Assembly: GCA_019009955.1 (NCBI GenBank)
Contig: CM032232.1
Span: 56,589,001-56,653,000 of the forward strand
Direction: 5' to 3'
Source: Riptortus pedestris
Taxonomy: Eukaryota; Arthropoda; Insecta; Hemiptera; Alydidae
DNA: 64,000 bases
Part shown: piece by piece, positions 22,671 to 34,142 of the stretch
How the letters are laid out: every line of letters begins with the position of its first letter
Numbering within the stretch: position 1 is the stretch's first letter
Notes under the pieces: model-generated
Database searches by the model: none
What the model was told of the DNA's origin: nothing
Seen by the model: only the letters and a program-made list of their open reading frames with translations
Program-made: the position numbers and the translations under genes

Positions 22671-23205
22671 TTTTTAGTAGATTTCACTTAAAAGAAATCA
22701 GCTATTATACATCATATAGAGAAAGTGTATAAAACAAATCTTATTACAAATTAAATTTCTCAGATGGCAAACCTAGAGTGACGAGATCAATTCTCGCCTG
22801 GGCAAAGGAAATTATTTAGTGACGAAATTCATTAAATAACGTCCTAAAATCACACCCTGGCTAGAAAAGGGTGGTAACCTGTAGATAACCCGTCCCAGTT
22901 AGCCTGAGTTGCAAAAAGTGGACGTTAATAAATAATAATAAACAAATTAAATTTCCTATAAATGTTGTTATAAACGTTACTTTAACTATCTTAATTACTA
23001 ACCAAAATATTGGCACTTTTTACTATTCGACCTATAGTAAACCCCCACTCCTACTCACGTCATATTAAAAATAAGCAGTTTATTGTGAAGCACTTTATTT
23101 AAAGCTGAAATACAAAATATTTCTCTCATTGAATTTTTACTTTTTGAAAAGAAAGAGAAAGAAATCAGCTTAGTTAACGGAGCACCTGCTTGACGGAATT
23201 TTTTA
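22671..23205 (+). repeat. R1 dispersed repeat interrupted by a SINE
   Basis: A-end 'tagtagatttcacttaaaag' + 'aaatcagcta' at 22673, then the 'acaaattaaatttc' module split by the SINE, then 'agtaaacccccactcctact', and the B-end 'gaaatcagcttagttaacgg' ... 'gacggaattttt' at about 23163-23203. Confidence 0.7.
22760..22941 (+). mobile_element. 5'-truncated tRNA-derived SINE nested in R1
   Basis: It begins inside the tRNA-like head just upstream of the B box ('ggcaaacctagagtgacgag') and continues through 'attctcgcctgggcaaagg', 'ccctggctagaaaagggtgg' and 'gttgcaaaaagtggacgtta' to an (ATA)n end. The 14-bp duplication ACAAATTAAATTTC lies at 22746-22759 and 22942-22955, and it is itself R1 sequence. 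The truncation left only the B-box half of the internal promoter. Confidence 0.9.
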
Positions 23206-24321
23206 ATATTTACCCATTAGTAAACCCCCATTCTTATCATATTAACAATAAATTCTTATATTCTGGCAATTTTATGCTCATTATTTTTTCTATTAGTGCG
23301 TTTAAATTTTTCTGGTGATTCCATATACCATATGTCCAATTGTCCTCTTCCTTAAGCTGTAAGCTTACTGGAATTCCCGTAGCCATCTAGAATTCCAGTT
23401 TCTGTGTGTATTAAAACCAGGGTTACAGTTGCTTGTATTACTCTCATTATAACAACGCAGGGGTTTAACCCCTTTTTACACACAATGTTATAATCTGTTC
23501 TTGTAATTACCATTTTTAACGGTTTTAGTACGCCTCTAACTCTGTGCTATATTCTCTGGCGCTGGCATTAGTATTTCATAAGATCTTTCAGAAAGTAAGT
23601 TTAAAGTTCCAACAATTTCAGGAACTTAATAATTCCCTCCGTGTTTAGGGCAGTTTCAAAAGATTTCCCCAAATGTTTATTTAAGAGATTCCGCTGACGG
23701 AAACTTGTCAGCCTCGTTACAACCCTTGTAAAGTTTGTTACTAGCTTGGTACTCATCTAGCCTTTCACCGCCTCCCAAACTATATTTTCCTCTCGACAAC
23801 TTGGAGTTTATCTCGTTTTATAATTGTTTTCCAAACTTACGTTTTATTTATTTATTTTAAAAACCACACTTGTACTGTAATTTTCAAGTTTCCTTAAAAT
23901 ATTTTATCCCCATATCTATCGCTATCCATATATTTTATCTAACATTCTCGGTGTAGAAGTTCTAAACGTGTAAAAGGATTTTTCCATAGATGAAGCCTCC
24001 ATTCATTTCGATTTGTTAAGTATATGTAAAATGTCTGTATATATACATCAATCTCTAATATTTAAAATTTTGTTGGGTTCCTCCCAAATTTGTCCTACAG
24101 TGAATTGTATTGTTTTACCTATTTTTTCGTTGATTTTTTTTTTATTATTATCTTTGCCTTCTGACTTATTTTTAGTCATAATACTAATTTGCATCACACT
24201 TGTTCGTTGGCCTCTTTTATAAGTTTCCACTGGCATTATTGGGTTCAGTTATCCTCCGATTTGGTTTGCATTTTTTTTAGCAAGGTTCTCGAAAGACAGA
24301 TCTACTAGCCTTTTTGTTTTT
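23206..24321. other. unrecognised sequence
   Basis: No gene or repeat family is recognised apart from a short R1-like 'tagtaaacccccattcttat' at 23219. Open frames here are short and without domains. Confidence 0.4.
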
Positions 24322-24442
24322 TAGCAGATTTTCCTTAACGGAAATCAGCTATTGAGGTCGTACTCATGACGCGATTTTCGAAAATTTTCGTCAAATGTCC
24401 AACGATCCTACCCAGGAGATGACGAAAATGAGGTTCGTTCAA

Positions 24443-24491
<49 letters not shown>
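24322..24491 (+). repeat. R1 A-end fragment with (TA)n
   Basis: 'tttttagcagattttcctta' then 'acggaaatcagctattgagg', 'cgtactcatgacgcgatttt', 'cgatcctacccaggagatga', 'cgaaaatgaggttcgttcaa' and a (TA)n tract (24447-24491). This is a clean copy of the A half; sequence beyond the (TA)n is unrelated. Confidence 0.8.
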
Positions 24492-24493
<2 letters not shown>

Positions 24494-26514
24494 GATCTGC
24501 GGCACTGCATAATCTAGTACTATCTGTTCGGGTGCCACCTTGAGGTAATACTCATTAACTGTAAAACTCATTAACCCCTAAAACAGTTTGTGAAAGGAAA
24601 AGCGAACCTCGGTGGAATATGCACTGGACTAAAAATAAGCCACATTTAAATCTATTATTGGTATTTTATTTTAGAAATCATGAAAGCTGACGCTCATACC
24701 GAACCAGTATGTCATGTATTCATTAGAAGGGATATTGCTTTTGACGAAATGACGAAAATGAGGTCCCTTCAAAATTTTATATATTTGTCTAGAAACACTC
24801 TAGCAGTTATGATTCTTCTTTGATCGCAACCTTCCTGGATAATTAAATGTTTTACGTATAAATAAAGATCAAGCTCGTTTAGAGCTTCAAAATATCTCAA
24901 TTCATAAAATAATAATAACCTATAACTGTTGTTATATACTTACATGGTCTCTTTATCATTAATATTAACCGAGATAATTGCTTTTTTTTTTTATTCTCAG
25001 CCTTCAATAACCCTCATTTTTCTAAAATTTAAAATATCTACTTTACAATAAATCAGGTTGCAACTTGTTATAGAACCAATCTTGTTAAACTATTGTTGCT
25101 TTCTAATTAGTATTTTATACTTTTTCTCATAATTCAAATAAAAACGAAATATTTGTATTTTCTTGTTTTCAGTCTTCCGTAAAACCCCTACTACTAACCA
25201 TCGAATTTCGACTAAGAAATAGAGAAGAAAACCTTACTAGAAGAAATCACATTACTATTGTGTCAGTCCAAAATGTGAGAAATTCGTTTAGACTCTAAAG
25301 TTTTAATTTATTGGTTAGTTTATAGCTGGACTTTTATCGTTATGCTCCTTGTTAGTTGAGGCACTCGAATGATAAGCGACATTGATTAAATGAATGTTGT
25401 CAGCCACAGGCACAAAAAACCGGCAAAAAACCGTACCTCTGCTCTCTGCTCCATTCTCCATTGTTGTTACTTTAAATTTTGGTAATTGAAGCTGTCTCTA
25501 ACAGTAATTGGTTCCTGTTCAAGCTTTGTCCTTGGCTCCCTTTGAAGCCAGGTACCTCTACTCTTGACTTTGACTCTGTCAATTACCTCTTACATAAGCC
25601 TAAGGTTAATGAGTATCATAATTATGTTTTGAGAGAGTGTTTAATACATGTATTTTCAAAAAGGAGTATGTTAAAAACTGAAATTTGATAAAGATATACA
25701 TTGATTTGTAAACATTTAACCAGCTAAGGGGGGAGACACCCCCCCCCCCAATTTTCTAAAATAAAAAATTCCTACGTTCTTTTTCTGAAAAAGAAGAACT
25801 TTTATTTTACAGCAATATGATCTAATGATTATGTTTATGATTTTTTTTTTTAAACTGGCAAACCCAACTGATAACAGCCCCTTAATAAGGTCAATAAACG
25901 TTGTATATTATATACTGTTCCTTTGAAATGTTAAATCGCCGTCTTTCATTTACTGACTATAAAAGCGCTACAAGAAATTTTAAAATATTGAATGTGATAA
26001 ACGTAGCCGGGATCGTCTAAATATTTTGGACACAATCAAGCGTGTGTTGTATACTTCTAGTGAATATTTCAAATTTAGAACCACAATTAGAAAGGAATAT
26101 AACTTTATTTTATACTACTTGCAATTGCCATACGTTGAAATATGTAGCAAATGTCAATTAAAAAATGTTTGTCGTGTATTATTGTTAATAATCAGAATAT
26201 TTTTTTTTATGAAATGTAAAATATTATTAACAACTCCACTATATTTTAAACTTGTTAAAAAATTTCATATTGTCCGTCTGGTCGACGTAACTGCAAATTC
26301 ATAACTTTTAACAGGAACAGTATAACGTTTGAAGTTAATATAGTAAATCGTTAACACTTTTCATGTTAAAAATGTTGTTTGAAAGGTAAAATATCAGTAT
26401 TCTGGTTTATATATATATATATTTCATTCGATTAATCAAGTCTTTCTGACAATTAAGATTTTTTTTCCTAACGTTCCTAAGAATTCACAGTTACATCACT
26501 GCCCCACATGCAGC
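24492..26514. other. R1 fragments and unrecognised sequence
   Basis: R1 resumes at about 24745 ('gacgaaaatgaggtcccttc') and continues as diverged modules to about 25290. From there to 26514 nothing is recognised. A 69-residue frame at 25479-25688 has ordinary-looking composition (WLPLKPGTSTLDF) but no known domain, so I do not call it. Confidence 0.4.
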
Positions 26515-26950
26515 AATTTTTGGTTGAACCATATGTAGCAATTGTCAATTGAACCATGTCTAGCAAATGTCAATTAAAACACATGTATCAATTGTCGGTT
26601 GATACATATGTAGCAATTGTCAATTAAAACACATGTATCAATTGTCGGTTGATACATATGTAGCAATTGTCAATTGAACCATGTCTAGCAAATGTCAATT
26701 AAAACACATGTAGCAATTGTCGGTTGATACGTATGTAGCAATTGTCAATTGAACCATATCTAGCAATTGTCAATTGAACCATGTCTAGCAAATGTCAATT
26801 AAAACACATGTTGCAATTGTCTGTTGATACATATGTACCAATTGTCAATTAAAACATGTCTATCAATAGTCATTAAAAATATTTGGATCAGTTGTTAATT
26901 AGAAATATGAAACAATAGTCAATTAAAACATATGTACCTATTGTAAATTG
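26515..26950. repeat. 25-bp minisatellite with CAATTG palindromes
   Basis: The monomer 'tagcaattgtcaattgaacc' + 'atgtc' and variants ('tagcaaatgtcaattaaaac' + 'acatg', 'tatcaattgtcggttgatac' + 'atatg') repeat about 17 times. The three monomer types alternate in a partly ordered way, giving a 50-75 bp higher-order period. Most monomers contain CAATTG and end in a CATATG- or CATGT-like palindrome. Confidence 0.92.
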
Positions 26951-27426
26951 AAACATAAATAAATAAATGTGCAGGCAATTTTACCTTCAGCTTGGAATTG
27001 AGATATGTATCTTCCTTAGCATTCCTATAGTTTATTTCTACATTAGGAGAATTATTCGTTTCTATAAGAGAAATTAAGTTATAGAATACAACTATTGAGG
27101 TTGTGCTCATTACGAACTCGCTGAAATAACCAGCAAGAACTATTTCAAACATATTTTTCCAATATATATTAAAACCCAAAAGTTTACCCTTTGAAGTGGG
27201 AAAGTCCCTTTAATGTTTTAATAGAAAAATTAAAAGATAAATCCGGGGGAAAAAAGGCAAAATATGAGTATATCAAAGGCCATCTGGTATTTATTCACAC
27301 ATGTATTCACGGACATTGGTTTTCACAGAGTAAATAAAACTATCATTTTTTTTTCTTTTTTAGCAGACTTTTTAATTTTACTTTATCAGATTTCCTTTTA
27401 ATGGTTTAATTCAATTTATTCTTCAT
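26951..27426. other. unrecognised AT-rich sequence
   Basis: No gene recognised. Confidence 0.4.
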
Positions 27427-27890
27427 GGATTAGCAAATTTTCCTTAAGGGAATCTAGATTGAGGTCGTACTAATGATGCGATTTTAGAAACATGTCTTCA
27501 AATGTTCAAAGGGAGAGGGATTTCGACAATTATAAATGCCTTTGTTATTATACGTCAGAGGTATATAGAACCAATATTATTGAATATTTAATTTCCTTTA
27601 AACGTAGCTATATACATGTTTTCACTATATTGATTATAAACTGACAAATTTGCATTTTTTTAATTCAGTTGTTGTTTTATAACACATTTCATGTTGTTCA
27701 AATATTAGGCAAGTCATTAGTACCTACTTTCTTGTTTTCAACCTAAAAAAACTCCACTACTGCTCATCAAATTTCGACTTAAAGATAGAGAATATATGGT
27801 GAGATTACATAACTAGTGTGTCATACCAGAACGTGGAAAATCTGCATAGTTTATGCAGCACCTACGTAAAGGATTTTTTTAGGTTATAGG
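27427..27890 (+). repeat. R1 dispersed repeat with internal deletion
   Basis: A-end 'attagcaaattttccttaag', 'ttgaggtcgtactaatgatg', then shortened modules and the B-end 'gtggaaaatctgcatagttt' ... 'cctacgtaaaggattttttt' near 27880. Confidence 0.6.
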
Positions 27891-28261
27891 TTAGTGTATC
27901 GTTATGTCCCTTGTTAATTGTTGAGGTTCTCGAAAATTGAAATTAACAGTTATATTTTAAGTTTTTATAAAAAGAGAAGCTGAGTAATATAGTGAGCTAT
28001 GGACTTCAACAAACGATGTTCCATTTATTTTGCTCTTTACAATTCACCTATATAGGTCACGTAAAAAATTATACCAATATCTGTAGTATTGTAAGTAATT
28101 TAATTATTTAATTAGTAGAAGGGGTTACTAGGGAATTACGTAATGGAGTATAATTTCTTGGAAATGAGGCGTAAATGTCGGAGTAAAACAACCTCTCTTT
28201 TTGTATTCTGGTAAATTACATTGTTCGTGCATTTGTTTTCCTTATTTAATTATTTGGTGTA

Positions 28262-28345
28262 GTTTATCAATGCCCACGTTGTGCTATTTAGGCTTTCAGG
28301 GCCGGTTACCACCCTTTTTCTAGCCAGGATGAGACACAGAATATT
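28262..28345 (-). repeat. SINE 3' fragment
   Basis: 'tatcaatgcccacgttgtgc' ... 'ccggttaccaccctttttct' + 'agccagg' is a diverged reverse-complement SINE body. Confidence 0.6.
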
Positions 28346-28564
28346 ATTTAGTGAGTTATTAACTCACATGGCTACCCCGGGCCCCTATTTATATATAACA
28401 GACAGTGTTTATTGCAATTTTGAACAAATACAATTGCCACAACAAAATATTTGACTTGACTGCACCTGGTCAATATACTTTCCTTTCAACAGTAACCATT
28501 ACAAAAGAATGTCCTCCGATCCAGTTAAAATAAGCCATGTCTTGTCAAGTACCGTGTTACCAGA

Positions 28565-28712
28565 GTCGTAATTTGATTTTCACCTGAGCAAATGGAATTC
28601 ACTTAGTGATGAAGCCGTTAAATAAAATCCTTCGTCCTACCCTGGCTTGAAAAGATTGGTAACCTGTTCATAACCCCATCCCAATCAGCACAAAGTGCAC
28701 GTTAATAAATAA
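28565..28712 (+). repeat. diverged tRNA-derived SINE fragment
   Basis: 'gattttcacctgagcaaatg' (B-box side), 'taccctggcttgaaaagatt', 'ggtaacctgttcataacccc' and the 3' end 'aaagtgcacgttaataaata'. The tRNA head is mostly missing. Confidence 0.65.
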
Positions 28713-29019
28713 CTTATTAGTTATTTCGGTAACCATGTTCATAACCCACCTTTTTTTGGCCGTCGGTGTGAGTAATTTTCACGGTAAGAGGTGTGTTACA
28801 GTAGCTGGCTTACATATTTCTTTATGTCATTTCATGAGATGACTTTACTTTCGCCATAAATTATTTAACCTCAAACGTACTACAAAGGTTTTTGTATTTT
28901 AGATTGTCCCTTAATGAGAGATAATTTGTGAGCTGAAGGTTTTATTTCTCCCACTTTGTCCCAAGGTAGTCACCACGCACTGTACACAATATTTCTTATA
29001 GGACTGTGAATGGCTTCAA

Positions 29020-29630
29020 GAATTACAAGGTGTAAGTGAAATACAAGAAAAGAAAAAAACATGATTTTGAGAAAACCCTGTTCAATCATTTTTTGTTGTT
29101 TTTTTGTTTAGGTTTTCTGGTAGAAAATTGATAATGGCTTAATATGTTTCAATTGTAACCCCATGATTATGACTTTTACTCGAGGCTAGGAATATATCGA
29201 CCAAGTTCGAGTTTCATAAGCACCAAGGTCGCAGAACACATTATGTGTTTGATAAGGTTCCTAACAGTTGAATCAGCAATAGCATTTTTGGCAAACCTAT
29301 CACCTGGTTATCTACAGCTGTAGTAAGATAGTTCAGCAAATTAAGCATGATATTGAAAGACAACGTTTTCCTTCTAGCTTCTTGCAAGTCATATATCATG
29401 GGGTTATGAAATACATTAAGCCAAAATTATCAATTTTGGGATTTTTATTGCATCCTGGCAAGAAAACGGACTACTTCTAAAGGTGAAATCCCACTAAGAC
29501 GCCAGTGGTTCAAGATAATTCGATTTAACAACGTTAGTACCCAAAAACGTTGAAGAAAAAAATGAGTGAGCAGCGTTTCCCCAAAATCATGTTGTTTTTT
29601 TTTTGTTTCTGTGTTTCACTTGTAACCTCA
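29020..29630. repeat. fold-back element with long imperfect inverted repeats
   Basis: The outer arm at about 29025-29095 ('gtgtaagtgaaatacaag' ... 'aaacatgattttgagaaaac') is the inverse of 29555-29628 ('ccccaaaatcatgttgtttt' ... 'gtgtttcacttgtaacc'). An inner pair also matches: 29123-29172 ('aaaattgataatggcttaat' ... 'aaccccatgattatgac') against 29390-29448. The centre (29173-29389) has a 43-codon minus-strand open stretch (FAKNAIADSTVRNLI) that I do not recognise. The architecture suggests a non-autonomous DNA element, class unknown. Confidence 0.6.
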
Positions 29631-29765
29631 CGATTTATTCCTCGCACTTAGGGAAAGGGCTTCATCCTTTATGCTTGGTATGACATATTCCTACTTGGCT
29701 GTTTAATGAGTGTGCTGGAAGTATGCCGAGCGAAACCCCGAAAATACCGGAGGAACTAAATTTTC

Positions 29766-30030
29766 TTCATAGTTTAATGGCAAGGGTCACAAATAAAACC
29801 AATTTCTTTCCGCGCAAACTTTATACATATTGTCCTACATGTTTCGTGCCTTAACTACCACCTCTTCAGAGGGTATCCAGTTTTGAAGTGCTCGTTCCCT
29901 CTTAAAGTCCATGAGTTAGTTCCTTTCTCACTGGGGAGTATCAAAGACCTCCCCAGTGAAGAAGGGACTGTCTCAACGAATTTTGTAACCCTGAAGAGGT
30001 TTTGTGGAATGAAATGTGTTAAACTATGAA
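29766..30030. repeat. head-to-head Penelope-like termini (inverted pair)
   Basis: Minus strand: CTGAAGA (29869-29863), short stem GTG/CAC, GAAAC (29845 down), then a flank including 'gtataaagtttgcgcggaaa'. Plus strand: CTGAAGA (29991-29997) and a decayed GAAA (30011-30014). The outer edges are inverted copies too: 'cttcatagtttaa' at 29766-29778 and 'ttaaactatgaag' at 30018-30030. The centre is a hairpin 'tcactggggag'/'ctccccagtga' near 29920-29960. Confidence 0.5.
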
Positions 30031-30689
30031 GAACATGTAAGAATACTAAGCCTAAATTGTAATAATGGCAAGTACTATGTATACGAGTATAACAATTCGG
30101 TACTGTGAATGTAAGACGTACATCAGATTTTCCATATACTTACTAAAATCATAAATTCAGAATAAGGGTTCACTGTCTCAAACAAAAATATAGATATACA
30201 CTTCTATTTGCAGAAGATTTCAACTTTCTTGCCACTTCATTAAACAGTCTCTCCTCAAGATAAACCCTTTGAGTGCTGATTGTCCGAAAGTAAAAAGGAA
30301 GAGGTTCGGAAGGACGGTAGGAGTAAAAGCCTCCTGGAAGTAGGTCGGTCTGGTGAGGTTTCCACGAGCCCAGGAAATTACCCTTCGCCCAAAGCCTTTC
30401 TTCTAACCCCTAACCTTCTCTCTATAAAACCAACCCCTGGGGTTATAGCCTTCTCTCTTCGTCGTACCTTTTTATATAATTGGTTCCTGTTTGTTCACCC
30501 ACTCAACGTTATTTTTTTATAATGATGTCTGTTGAACAGTCAATTACTATTTACAAGGTTTCTATTGAATAAAAAGTCATCTTGAGAATATTTTATGGTT
30601 TTAAATTTTATTTTAAACGGTTTCAAGTTAGACGCGTGAGTAGTAGCGATTCCCCTTTGGGCAATAGTGATGTCCCACACACAGGGTAA
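30031..30689. other. unrecognised sequence
   Basis: An 80-residue frame at 30280-30522 (Ser/Lys/Pro-rich, SKSLLEVGRSGEVSTS) has no known domain and no gene-like context, so I leave it uncalled. Confidence 0.4.
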
Positions 30690-31838
30690 ACTAAAAAGAT
30701 TTCCCTCGTGCGGGTATGACTCACAACACAACATATTTTACATTTCTAACTAAAAACTCGATGAACAGAAATGAGGGTTTAGTGAAGGTTGTAAACAAGA
30801 AAGTACGAATGACTCGCTTAATATATTATGAGTAATGTAAAAATGTATATAACAACACTTGTAGAGCATTAATAGTTGAACAGGTCTCATAATAACGAGA
30901 ATATTTGTCGTTAATCTCATAATAGAGATAATTTTTGTGTTCCATTTCTGTTTTTGGATTCAGTTGTGTTTTCTGTTCCAATTTTGTTTTTTATTTCTGT
31001 GTTTCGTGTTCAATTTCTGTTATGTTGTTTTATTTTTGTTTAAATTAATTTAGTTTCGTTTTTTATTATTGTACACTTTTTTTTACAAGAGCTACATCGC
31101 CACAATTGCGAAGCTTCAAATAAATAAAAAAATCATAATAACGAGGATATTATAAATTTTAAAATACGCTCCTCTATTCCTCGTCTAGATGCAGTTATTC
31201 ATTAACTAATACGATCATGATGTTTAGTGTTGAATTAAACAGTTAAATATTGATTATGGTATAAATCAAATAAACATCGAGTAAAGAACATAAAATATTA
31301 ATTTATGACGTGATCACACAAGGTATTTGCATGCATCTGGCAAATTAACAGTACAACTAAAATATTTGGGATTTAAGCTTCTAATAAAAAATAATCCATT
31401 ACATAAGCGCTTATTGTTAATATAGCATGAGTACCTACGAGTAGAGGTTTAATGACAATGTAAAAAGTATGTACTTAACAAAATTCATAGGTATTTAAAG
31501 ATGAAATAAGATTGGTTCTATACAGTTTTTGGATTCGATTTATAATAACGGAGATATTTCCAATTTTTGGAATTTTCCCTGTAAACTCATCACTCCGATT
31601 TCAGCCGTTAATGAACTTTACCTTTCGTTTTTCATGAAATGCGATTATTAGGTTTCGATAAGACAAACATTGCTACCACTAGAGTGGTAACTGACAAGTA
31701 TATATAGCTTTGAAAGGACTTCATTTTATAGGTTGGGTCGTTAGGCATTTAAGAAATATTTTTGAAAACCGAGTCATGAGTACGTACAATCTCAATAACT
31801 AATTTTCCTTAAGGGAAATCTGCTGAAATGAATATAGC
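30690..31838 (-). repeat. R1 dispersed repeat, full-length copy split by a non-LTR 3' end
   Basis: It begins with a decayed B-end ('aaaagatttccctcgtgcgg'). Module 1 is cut by the insertion at 30906-31132 and continues to 'gaacataaaatattaattta'. Module 2 runs from about 31440 to 'gatttcagccgttaatgaac' near 31610. Then come 'ctaccactagagtggtaact', 'gaaaggacttcattttatag', 'gagtcatgagtacgtacaat' and the A-end 'ttccttaagggaaatctgct'. Removing the insertion leaves about 0.9 kb, the best view here of the two-module plan. Confidence 0.75.
30906..31132 (+). mobile_element. 3' end of a jockey-like non-LTR retrotransposon nested in R1
   Basis: T/G-rich 3' UTR-like sequence ends 'gctacatcgccacaattgcg' + 'aagcttcaaataaataaa'. 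This matches the 3' end of the element at 56.3-57.6 kb read on its coding strand (gagcaatatcgcctcgctgc ... ccaaaataaaataaa). The flanks TCATAATAACGAGAATATT (30887-30905) and TCATAATAACGAGGATATT (31133-31151) are a 19-bp target duplication with one mismatch. Only about 0.2 kb was inserted, a typical 5' truncation. Confidence 0.8.
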
Positions 31839-32879
31839 TACTTCTTCAATAGGTGATGCGAAAGTGTATAACCAACAATTGTAGATAATAACTTGAGAAA
31901 TGAAGTTCAGTGCCCATCTCCCCTACATTACACTCATCCATCCACTAGCAAAATAAAATTATTTTTATCCTAATTGAACTTATATCTGAGAGAAGTTGTA
32001 TCTTTCCACACAGTTAAAAGCTTTCTACAATCTCGGAAGGTGCTGCAATCCAAAGGTATTAATTTATATAAGACTCTCCTTCCATTAAAAGTATTTTTAG
32101 ATATACTTCTCCAGATATACTTTCCTGGAAACAATTATCCAACGAAAAGTTAAGAGTTGTTATGAGTTTATCTCTCGTTCATTTGGAAGTTTTATTAGAA
32201 AGTCTCGTTCAAGAGTTTTATCTGGGTACATTTGTAATTCCTTCAAAATATCGCTACTTTTTCCTTAAATATAAATCTCTGCTCCCATTTTTAAAACAGT
32301 AACTGCTATTTGTTATTATAATGTTTTTAAATTCAAGAATTGTCCTTTCTAATTGAAACACCAATTATATGGACCCGGAATTCCGGGGGGATAAGGAACA
32401 TGAATTTAAAACATCCCTGTTATTATGATTAGGGTCGAAAAGTGTTATATAACCAACTGTTTTTTTATTAATTAATTATAATTAACTATTTATTTAACTA
32501 TCTACAATTGTTTTTTTATATATACATTTCTTCGTAACTCAAATATTGACCTAGTAATTCGTACTTTCCGGTTTCAGACTTTGGTAAACCCCTATTTGTG
32601 GTTATTGGAGTTTTATTTTGAAATAGAGAGTATATGTTGAAATGAGATCACTTTTGTCATACCCGCACATAAGAAATTAGCTTAGTTTTCGATGACTCAG
32701 TGATCCAGATTTTTTCTTTGTATTTTATTTGAGTAGCATTTAAGAATTTCGTTCAAAACACAGGAATGGTGTAAGGTAAGATGGATTTATGTCATTTTTA
32801 AATTTCAGAGACTTGATGCCCACACTCTAAAAGTGTTCTTACTGGTTTTTCTTACTGGTTTCAAAAATTAAGAAGAGAG
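31839..32879. other. AT-rich sequence with an R1 fragment, no gene
   Basis: Plus-orientation R1 modules occur at about 32370-32720, ending in a decayed B-end ('taagaaattagcttagtttt' near 32668). The rest is unrecognised. Confidence 0.4.
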
Positions 32880-33141
32880 AGCTTGTTTAAGTTTCAGAAA
32901 CTCTAGGACTGAAGAAATAATTCTTCCGAGACTTAGAATATGCCACAATAATTAAAATACTCATACTTAATGACAAAACAGACATCCATTTCCTTTACAT
33001 TGACTTGACAAGACATAAACTTACAGAATGCCGAAAACGATCACATAAGTTCTTTCCCCACGACTTACAAGATTATTTGGAGAAGGCTGCCAATTCATTA
33101 ACTAGTTATTTTCACTGCTACACAAAATCCATATACAAGTA
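32880..33141 (+). pseudogene. C-terminal fragment of a jockey-like ORF2
   Basis: The reading starts with EEIILPRLRICH (compare DEVVLTRLRKGH at 57 kb). After stops and a frameshift, DLTRHKLTECRKRSHKFFPH, DLQDYLEKAANS and YTKSIYK-stop follow. The second part aligns along its length with the C-terminus of the 57 kb element (LTIKHILTDCKRRDHLKIPH, DLHDLLTEG), so it is the same or a sister family. The zinc-knuckle cysteines upstream of LT-H are lost. The reading frame is broken and non-functional. Confidence 0.7.
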
Positions 33142-33456
33142 AAAAATTAACATAGAAATTAAGTCTGCAGTGTAAAACTAAATTTCAAATTAAATGCATT
33201 AGTTATCACTTACGCGCGCACATACACCCATATGTGTATATGTATTAATAAAATGTTATAAATAATAAAAAGCAGGACTTTAAGACAAACATATCAAAAA
33301 AGTAACAATTTAAACCTTTTAATTAATATTAATTAGTCGCCAGTTACGCTCATCTCCAATGTTTTAATGAAACATACGAATCTCAAAGTATGGAACAATA
33401 AATAAAAATTGGAATGCATTAAATAAACTGATTGAGAGATTTTCATGTTTTAGTTT

Positions 33457-33551
33457 AGATCAAGTTTGCTCTAAGCGCCGAATCCCACGAGGAGCCCAAT
33501 ATTTCAATACATTACCGAAACGATAATTCGATAGATATAGCAGGTAAGATT
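33457..33551 (+). repeat. unclassified about 95-bp repeat, copy 1
   Basis: 'agatcaagtttgctct' ... 'ggagcccaatatttcaatac' ... 'cgatagatat' is shared in direct orientation with 34143-34243. Confidence 0.6.
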
Positions 33552-33721
33552 AATTTTAAATTGTAACAATCTTTGTAAAAGTTCATTGATTAAAAAAAAT
33601 AAGAATTATTCCTTGTCTCAAATGGGCTCTGAGATAACATATCCTAACTAAATAAAATAATTTCTTTAAAAAAACAAACAATTCCTAAAATATTAAATCA
33701 ATTTTCTCAGGTTAAACATTT

Positions 33722-33915
33722 GAGCTAAGGTGCTGTTGTTAATATACTAGATGAACCTAGAGTAATGGGTTCGATACTCGTGTAGGCAATATGAATTATT
33801 TATCTATTGACTTTGTCACTAAATCATGTACCACAGTCTCTTTCCGGCTGGAACAGAAGGTAGTAAACTATAGATAGCCCATCCGGATTACGTAACAAAT
33901 TATAATGCTAATTAA
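33722..33915 (+). repeat. diverged tRNA-derived SINE
   Basis: Head 'gctaaggtgctgttgttaat', B-box-like 'gggttcgatactcg', then 'gtaggcaatatgaattattt', a decayed 'ccggctggaacagaaggtag', and 'gatagcccatccggattacg'. The head variant also occurs at 62508, suggesting a subfamily. Confidence 0.6.
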
Positions 33916-34084
33916 TTACATTTTCTAGTAAATGGGTTATTAATTTTAACAAGCCTATTACACATCAGTAAAGGGTTTTAGGACCGTAATCTTAGTATTA
34001 AAACTAATTTGTTGTTACACCCCATAACCTTTTCATTCCTAGCTCATTGTGGGCATGTCTTTTCAATATACATACATGCATATG

Positions 34085-34088
<4 letters not shown>

Positions 34089-34137
<49 letters not shown>
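34089..34137. repeat. (TA)n microsatellite
   Basis: About 24 TA units. Confidence 0.98.

Positions 34138-34142
<5 letters not shown>

Larger units (their letters stand above)
27891..29019. other. mostly unrecognised, with two SINE fragments
   Basis: Apart from the SINE relics listed separately no family is recognised. A T-rich stretch at 28740-28790 and the segment up to 29019 contain no usable open frame. Confidence 0.4.

Noticed and set aside
25479..25688. 69-residue frame with protein-like composition
   Set aside because: No recognised domain, no splice or poly(A) context, and length within chance expectation for the window.
28880..29040. Possible C-terminal remnant of a mariner-like transposase on the minus strand
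   Set aside because: The resemblance rests on about ten residues across a frameshift and no catalytic block is visible.
30280..30522. 80-residue Ser/Pro-rich frame
   Set aside because: No recognised family and no supporting context.
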